This document shows, piece after piece, positions 60,936 to 64,000 of a DNA stretch of 64,000 nucleotides. Every line of letters starts with the position of its first letter. Within the stretch, counting starts at the first letter, position 1. This DNA is from Solwaraspora sp. WMMD792 (GTDB lineage: Bacteria > Actinomycetota > Actinomycetes > Mycobacteriales > Micromonosporaceae). A program made the translations under genes and the position numbers. The stretch lies in the NCBI RefSeq assembly GCF_029626105.1, contig NZ_JARUBH010000009.1:3720001-3784000 (forward strand), given 5' to 3'. The notes under the pieces were generated by a model. The model did not search any database. It had not been told where the DNA came from and saw only the letters and a program-made list of their open reading frames with translations.

Positions 60936-61595
60936 TCAGTTGAGCAGTTCCACCTGACCGTTTCCGAGGTCGTAGACCCCGCCGGTGACGTCGATCCGCC
61001 CGTCCGCGAGCGCCGCGGCGAGCAACTCCACCTGCCGCAGCCGCTGCACGGTCCGCCGCACATGGGCCCGTACCGCGAGGGGCTGCACATCCGGGTGCCC
61101 GACACCGACCTCGGTCACCGCCGGAGCGATCTGCTCCACCAGGTACCCGATGCTGCCGGCCGGGCGGCTGCCGGTGCGTTGCGCGCTGATCGTCGACGCC
61201 ACCGCCCCGCACCGCTCGTGTCCGAGCACGATGACCAACGGCACACCCAACGCGCCGACGGCAAACTCGATCGACCCGACGATCGCCTGGTCCAGCACCT
61301 GGGCGCCGGACCGCCCGACGCAGATCGAGCCGAAGTTCTGGTCGAAGATCGCCTCCAGCGGCACCCGCGAGTCGATGCAGCCGAGCACGAACGCGATCGG
61401 ATACTGCTCGCCGAGCGCCGCGCTGGCCGCAGCCGCCGACACGTCGTGACCGTGCCGTGGTCGTCCGGTGACGAAGCGCTGGTTACCGGCCAGCAGCTCG
61501 GCCAGCGCCTCGGCCGGGCCGGGGTGATCGGGTGGTGGCGGGCCGGACGGACGCGGTGCCCGGGAATCCGGCATCGGGAACGACGGTGACGACAT
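60936..61595 (-). CDS. Beta-class carbonic anhydrase
   Basis: 219 aa from the ATG at 61595 (alternative ATG at 61574). Zinc ligands in FVLGCIDSRVPLE (Cys-Ile-Asp-Ser-Arg) and LGHERCGAVAS (His-x2-Cys). GNQRFVTGRPRHG is also family-typical. Interconverts CO2 and bicarbonate, supporting carboxylases such as acetyl-CoA carboxylase. Proline-rich first 25 residues are probably disordered. Confidence 0.93.
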   Translation of the reverse strand: MSSPSFPMPDSRAPRPSGPPPPDHPGPAEALAELLAGNQRFVTGRPRHGHDVSAAAASAALGEQYPIAFVLGCIDSRVPLEAIFDQNFGSICVGRSGAQVLDQAIVGSIEFAVGALGVPLVIVLGHERCGAVASTISAQRTGSRPAGSIGYLVEQIAPAVTEVGVGHPDVQPLAVRAHVRRTVQRLRQVELLAAALADGRIDVTGGVYDLGNGQVELLN

Positions 61596-61731
61596 GGTTG
61601 CAGCGTGGCGTGCTACTGGCCGGTCGGGAAGGCAGTTGCGAGTCTTCTCACCGTGCTGGTTCCAGATCCGGCCTACCGGGGTACGTACGTCCGAGCCGGG
61701 ACCGCCAGCGACATGGGCGGAGGTGACGACG

Positions 61732-62634
61732 GTGGGCAGGCATCAGGAGTTCAGCGTCCGGCTGCCGGACGGAGCGGTGCTGCGCGGGCGGTCGAGCGGC
61801 CCGCGCGCTGCGGAACTGACCCTCGTCCTGTTGCACGGCTGGACGCTCGACCAGCACACCTGGCACCGTCAGGTCGGTGAGCTGGCCGGGACGTCCGGAC
61901 AGCGGGTCCGGGTGGTCACCTACGACGCCCGCGGTCATGGCCGGTCCACGGCCGCCGGGCTGGCCACGATGACTCTCGGGCAGTTGGGCGACGACCTCGC
62001 CGCAGTGTTGCGCCAGGTGGACGCCGCCGGCCCGGTGGTCCTGGCCGGGCATTCGATGGGTGGCATGGCGATCATGGAGTACGCGCACCGGCACCCGGTG
62101 GATTTCGCCGCCCGGGTCGCCGGCCTGGCGTTCGTGGCCACCACGGCGGAGGGACACACCCATACCGCGTACGGGCTGGCACCCCCGGTCGCCCGGCTGG
62201 TCCGGCTCTGCGAGGTGGCCGGAGCCGGCGTGCTGGCCAGGTGTGGCGCCTGGCGACCGCATCCGGGTCTGCTGCAGCCGCTGCGGCCGACCCTGCGGTG
62301 GCTGCTGTTCGGCGACACCTGCGACCCGCAGGACCTCGAACTGGCGACCACCGCCGTCGGTCGGACGACGCTACGGGCGATCGGCGGCTACCGTGCTTCG
62401 ATCGGCGCGCAACGCCGGCTCCGCACGCTGGCGGCGCTCGACGAGGTCCCAGCGGCGGTGCTGGTGGGAGATCGCGACCGGCTGACGCCGCCGATCTGTG
62501 CCGAATCGATCGTCGACGCGTTGCCCGGAACCGACCTGACGGTCTGCCACGGGGCCGGACACATGCTGATGCTGGAACGACCGGACCGGGTGACGGCCGC
62601 CCTCGTCGAGGTGCTCGGCAGGGCGGCGCGCTGA
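61732..62634 (+). CDS. Alpha/beta-fold hydrolase
   Basis: 300 aa from the GTG at 61732, eight bases after CGGAGG; another GTG lies at 61723 and the frame is open to 61594. LVLLHGWTLDQHTWH is the oxyanion region, VLAGHSMGGMAIMEYA carries the nucleophile Ser, VLVGDRDRLTPP the acid, and CHGAGHMLMLERPD the His. Substrate not predictable. Divergent from the carbonic anhydrase gene. Confidence 0.9.
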   Translation: MGRHQEFSVRLPDGAVLRGRSSGPRAAELTLVLLHGWTLDQHTWHRQVGELAGTSGQRVRVVTYDARGHGRSTAAGLATMTLGQLGDDLAAVLRQVDAAGPVVLAGHSMGGMAIMEYAHRHPVDFAARVAGLAFVATTAEGHTHTAYGLAPPVARLVRLCEVAGAGVLARCGAWRPHPGLLQPLRPTLRWLLFGDTCDPQDLELATTAVGRTTLRAIGGYRASIGAQRRLRTLAALDEVPAAVLVGDRDRLTPPICAESIVDALPGTDLTVCHGAGHMLMLERPDRVTAALVEVLGRAAR

Positions 62635-62841
62635 AACAGGCTCGGCAGGGCGAACGCGGTCGTCGGGTGCCCTGGGAGCCAGCGCCGGGCTGGCGCGCGG
62701 ACGGTAACGTCGTAAGGCTGCCGGGTCCGATCACGTGACGGGGTCACCACGCTCTGCCGTCGCCACCCGGCGCCGTGACCGTCCGCCGGCGGACCGGCCG
62801 CCCTACCCCGGCCGGCCCGCCCTCGCCCAGGAGCCGCAGCG

Positions 62842-64000
62842 TTGACCGACGCCACCACGTTGGACCAGGAGATCGCCGCCGAGCAGCGGCACGTCGACCG
62901 GGTGTACGCCCGGTTGGCGCAGCTACGCCAGGACGCGGTACGCGCCGAGCGGGACGGCTACCGCCTTGCCCGGGTGGGCAACGTCGGCGCCCTGGTGGAG
63001 CGCGACGCGATGGTCTTCCACGCGGCCCGGCGGCGGCATCTGCTCGACGCCGAGCACGAAGGGCTGGTGTTCGGCCGGCTCGATCTACGCGACGGCGCGG
63101 TGCTGTACGTGGGTCGGCTCGGGGTGCGCGGCGAGCGGGCCGAGCCGCTGCTGATCGACTGGCGTGCCCCGGCTGCCGCCGCGTTCTACCAGGCGACGCC
63201 GGCCCGACCGCGGGGCGTGGTGCGGCGGCGAACCATCCAGTCCCGGGGCGAGCGGGTCACCGGTGTCTCCGACGACCTGCTCGATCCGGCGGCCGCGCCG
63301 GCCGGGATGCGGGTGGTCGGCGACGGTGCGCTGCTGGCCACCCTGGCCCGGGCCAAGGGACGTGGGATGCGCGACATCGTGGCCACCATCCAGCAGGAGC
63401 AGGACCAGGCGATCCGGTCGCCCGCCGCCGGGGTGACGATCGTCTCGGGCGGCCCCGGCACCGGCAAGACCGCGGTCGCGCTGCACCGGGCGGCGTACCT
63501 GCTCTATTCGGACCGGAGCCGGTTCGCCGGCGGCGGCATCCTGGTCGTCGGCCCGACCGGTGTCTTCGTCGAGTACATCGCCGCTGTGCTGCCGGCCCTG
63601 GGTGAGGAGAGCGCCACCCTGAGGTCGTTGGGGTCGCTGCCGCCGGGAGTGTCGGCGACCCGGACGGATCCAGCGTCGGTCGCCGTGCTGAAGGGGTCGC
63701 TACGGATGCGGCGGGTGCTGGAACGGGCGGTACGTGACGCGGTACCGGACGGGCCGACCGAGCTACGGCTGCTCTACCGGGGGCAGTTGCTGCGGCTACG
63801 CGGCCCGGAACTGGACGGCATCCGGGCCCGCGCGCTGCCCCGGGGGGCGCGGCGCAACGAGGTCCGGCGGGCCGGTATCGACGGGTTGTTCGAGGCGTTG
63901 TGGGCGCAGGCCCGGCAGTTGGTGGCCCCGGCCCGGCTGCCCGGACAGGCCGAGTTCGAGGACGAGTTGTCGGACCGGGACGATTTCCGGGACTTCCTGC
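62842..64000 (+). CDS. HelD-type RNA-polymerase-associated helicase (C-terminus cut by window edge)
   Basis: Starts TTG at 62842, seven bases after CAGGAG, and stays open to the window end (386 codons). The N-terminus (LDQEIAAEQRHVDRVYARLA) is the coiled coil that enters RNA polymerase; PLLIDWRAPAAAAFYQATPA and Walker A GGPGTGKTAVALHRAAYLLY are hallmarks of HelD. The family releases stalled RNA polymerase and in actinobacteria can confer rifampicin tolerance. The 207 bp upstream contain no gene. Confidence 0.88.
   Translation, partial: MTDATTLDQEIAAEQRHVDRVYARLAQLRQDAVRAERDGYRLARVGNVGALVERDAMVFHAARRRHLLDAEHEGLVFGRLDLRDGAVLYVGRLGVRGERAEPLLIDWRAPAAAAFYQATPARPRGVVRRRTIQSRGERVTGVSDDLLDPAAAPAGMRVVGDGALLATLARAKGRGMRDIVATIQQEQDQAIRSPAAGVTIVSGGPGTGKTAVALHRAAYLLYSDRSRFAGGGILVVGPTGVFVEYIAAVLPALGEESATLRSLGSLPPGVSATRTDPASVAVLKGSLRMRRVLERAVRDAVPDGPTELRLLYRGQLLRLRGPELDGIRARALPRGARRNEVRRAGIDGLFEALWAQARQLVAPARLPGQAEFEDELSDRDDFRDFL

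Noticed and set aside
1-64000. Insertion sequences, integrases or attachment sites
   Set aside because: No transposase or integrase motifs were seen. The tRNA-Val gene has no repeated 3' end nearby to suggest an integration event.

Overview
The window is very GC-rich actinobacterial chromosome. GTG (and one TTG) starts are common, operons are packed with 4-bp ATGA/GTGA overlaps, and codon third positions are almost all G or C. The gene content fits Micromonosporaceae or a close relative: acVLRF1-type release factor, DUF3040, DUF3052, DUF3145, AhpE, homodimeric AceE, and a FasR-fabD-fabH-acpP-fabF cluster. This placement is inferred from gene content, not from a database search.

Layout. 1-16.9 kb: an XRE regulator (cut by the window edge), a primase/polymerase-like protein, a DUF3040 membrane protein, a SWIM/SNF2 helicase pair, a heterodimeric ABC exporter with one degenerate ATP site, a three-gene membrane operon followed by a Vms1-like peptidyl-tRNA hydrolase, a membrane-anchored Hsp70-like ATPase and a UbiA prenyltransferase. 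16.9-36.7 kb: a complete-looking extracellular/cytoplasmic contractile injection system (eCIS) on the minus strand. In transcription order it has an AAA+ ATPase, a small frameshifted gene, the cap protein (DUF4255), two sheaths, tube 1, a gp26-like chaperone, DUF6760, tube 2, a proline/alanine-rich 408-aa protein, the LysM hub/tube adaptor, gpD hub, gpV spike, PAAR tip, gp25, two J-type baseplate proteins, tail protein I, a fibre and a coiled-coil protein. 37-38.4 kb: a broken CBM2 gene and two unknown genes. 38.5-64 kb: conserved housekeeping DNA with tRNA-Val(UAC), AhpE, DUF3052, a fused alpha-beta 2-oxoacid dehydrogenase E1, an ABC-2 transporter, YjbQ, AceE, SRPBCC protein, GltX, CopC, PAP2 phosphatase, the fatty-acid synthase II cluster, a GH3 lipoprotein, DUF3145, beta-carbonic anhydrase, an alpha/beta hydrolase and the start of a HelD-type helicase.

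Most unusual points. The eCIS ATPase carries an N-terminal SARP-like winged-helix plus BTAD regulatory module, so the particle's ATPase may also sense or regulate. The cluster has no recognisable tape-measure protein or DUF4157 effector. A small gene beside the ATPase is split by a one-base frameshift, and a dense set of inverted repeats precedes the structural operon. FabD has a C-terminal biotinyl/lipoyl-like domain without the modifiable lysine. The ABC exporter pair has complementary loss of motifs, leaving exactly one good ATP site. Several genes have tandem repeats (18-30 nt periods) that run through their stop codons, mostly between convergent genes.

How the parts work together. The eCIS genes would build a contractile phage-tail-like nanomachine: sheath around tube, spike and PAAR tip on a gp25/J baseplate, cap at the far end, ATPase for assembly. 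The fab cluster makes straight and branched acyl chains for membrane lipids, presumably under the PucR-type FasR protein. AceE and the fused E1 feed acyl-CoA supply. All functions come from motif reading; no database search was run.
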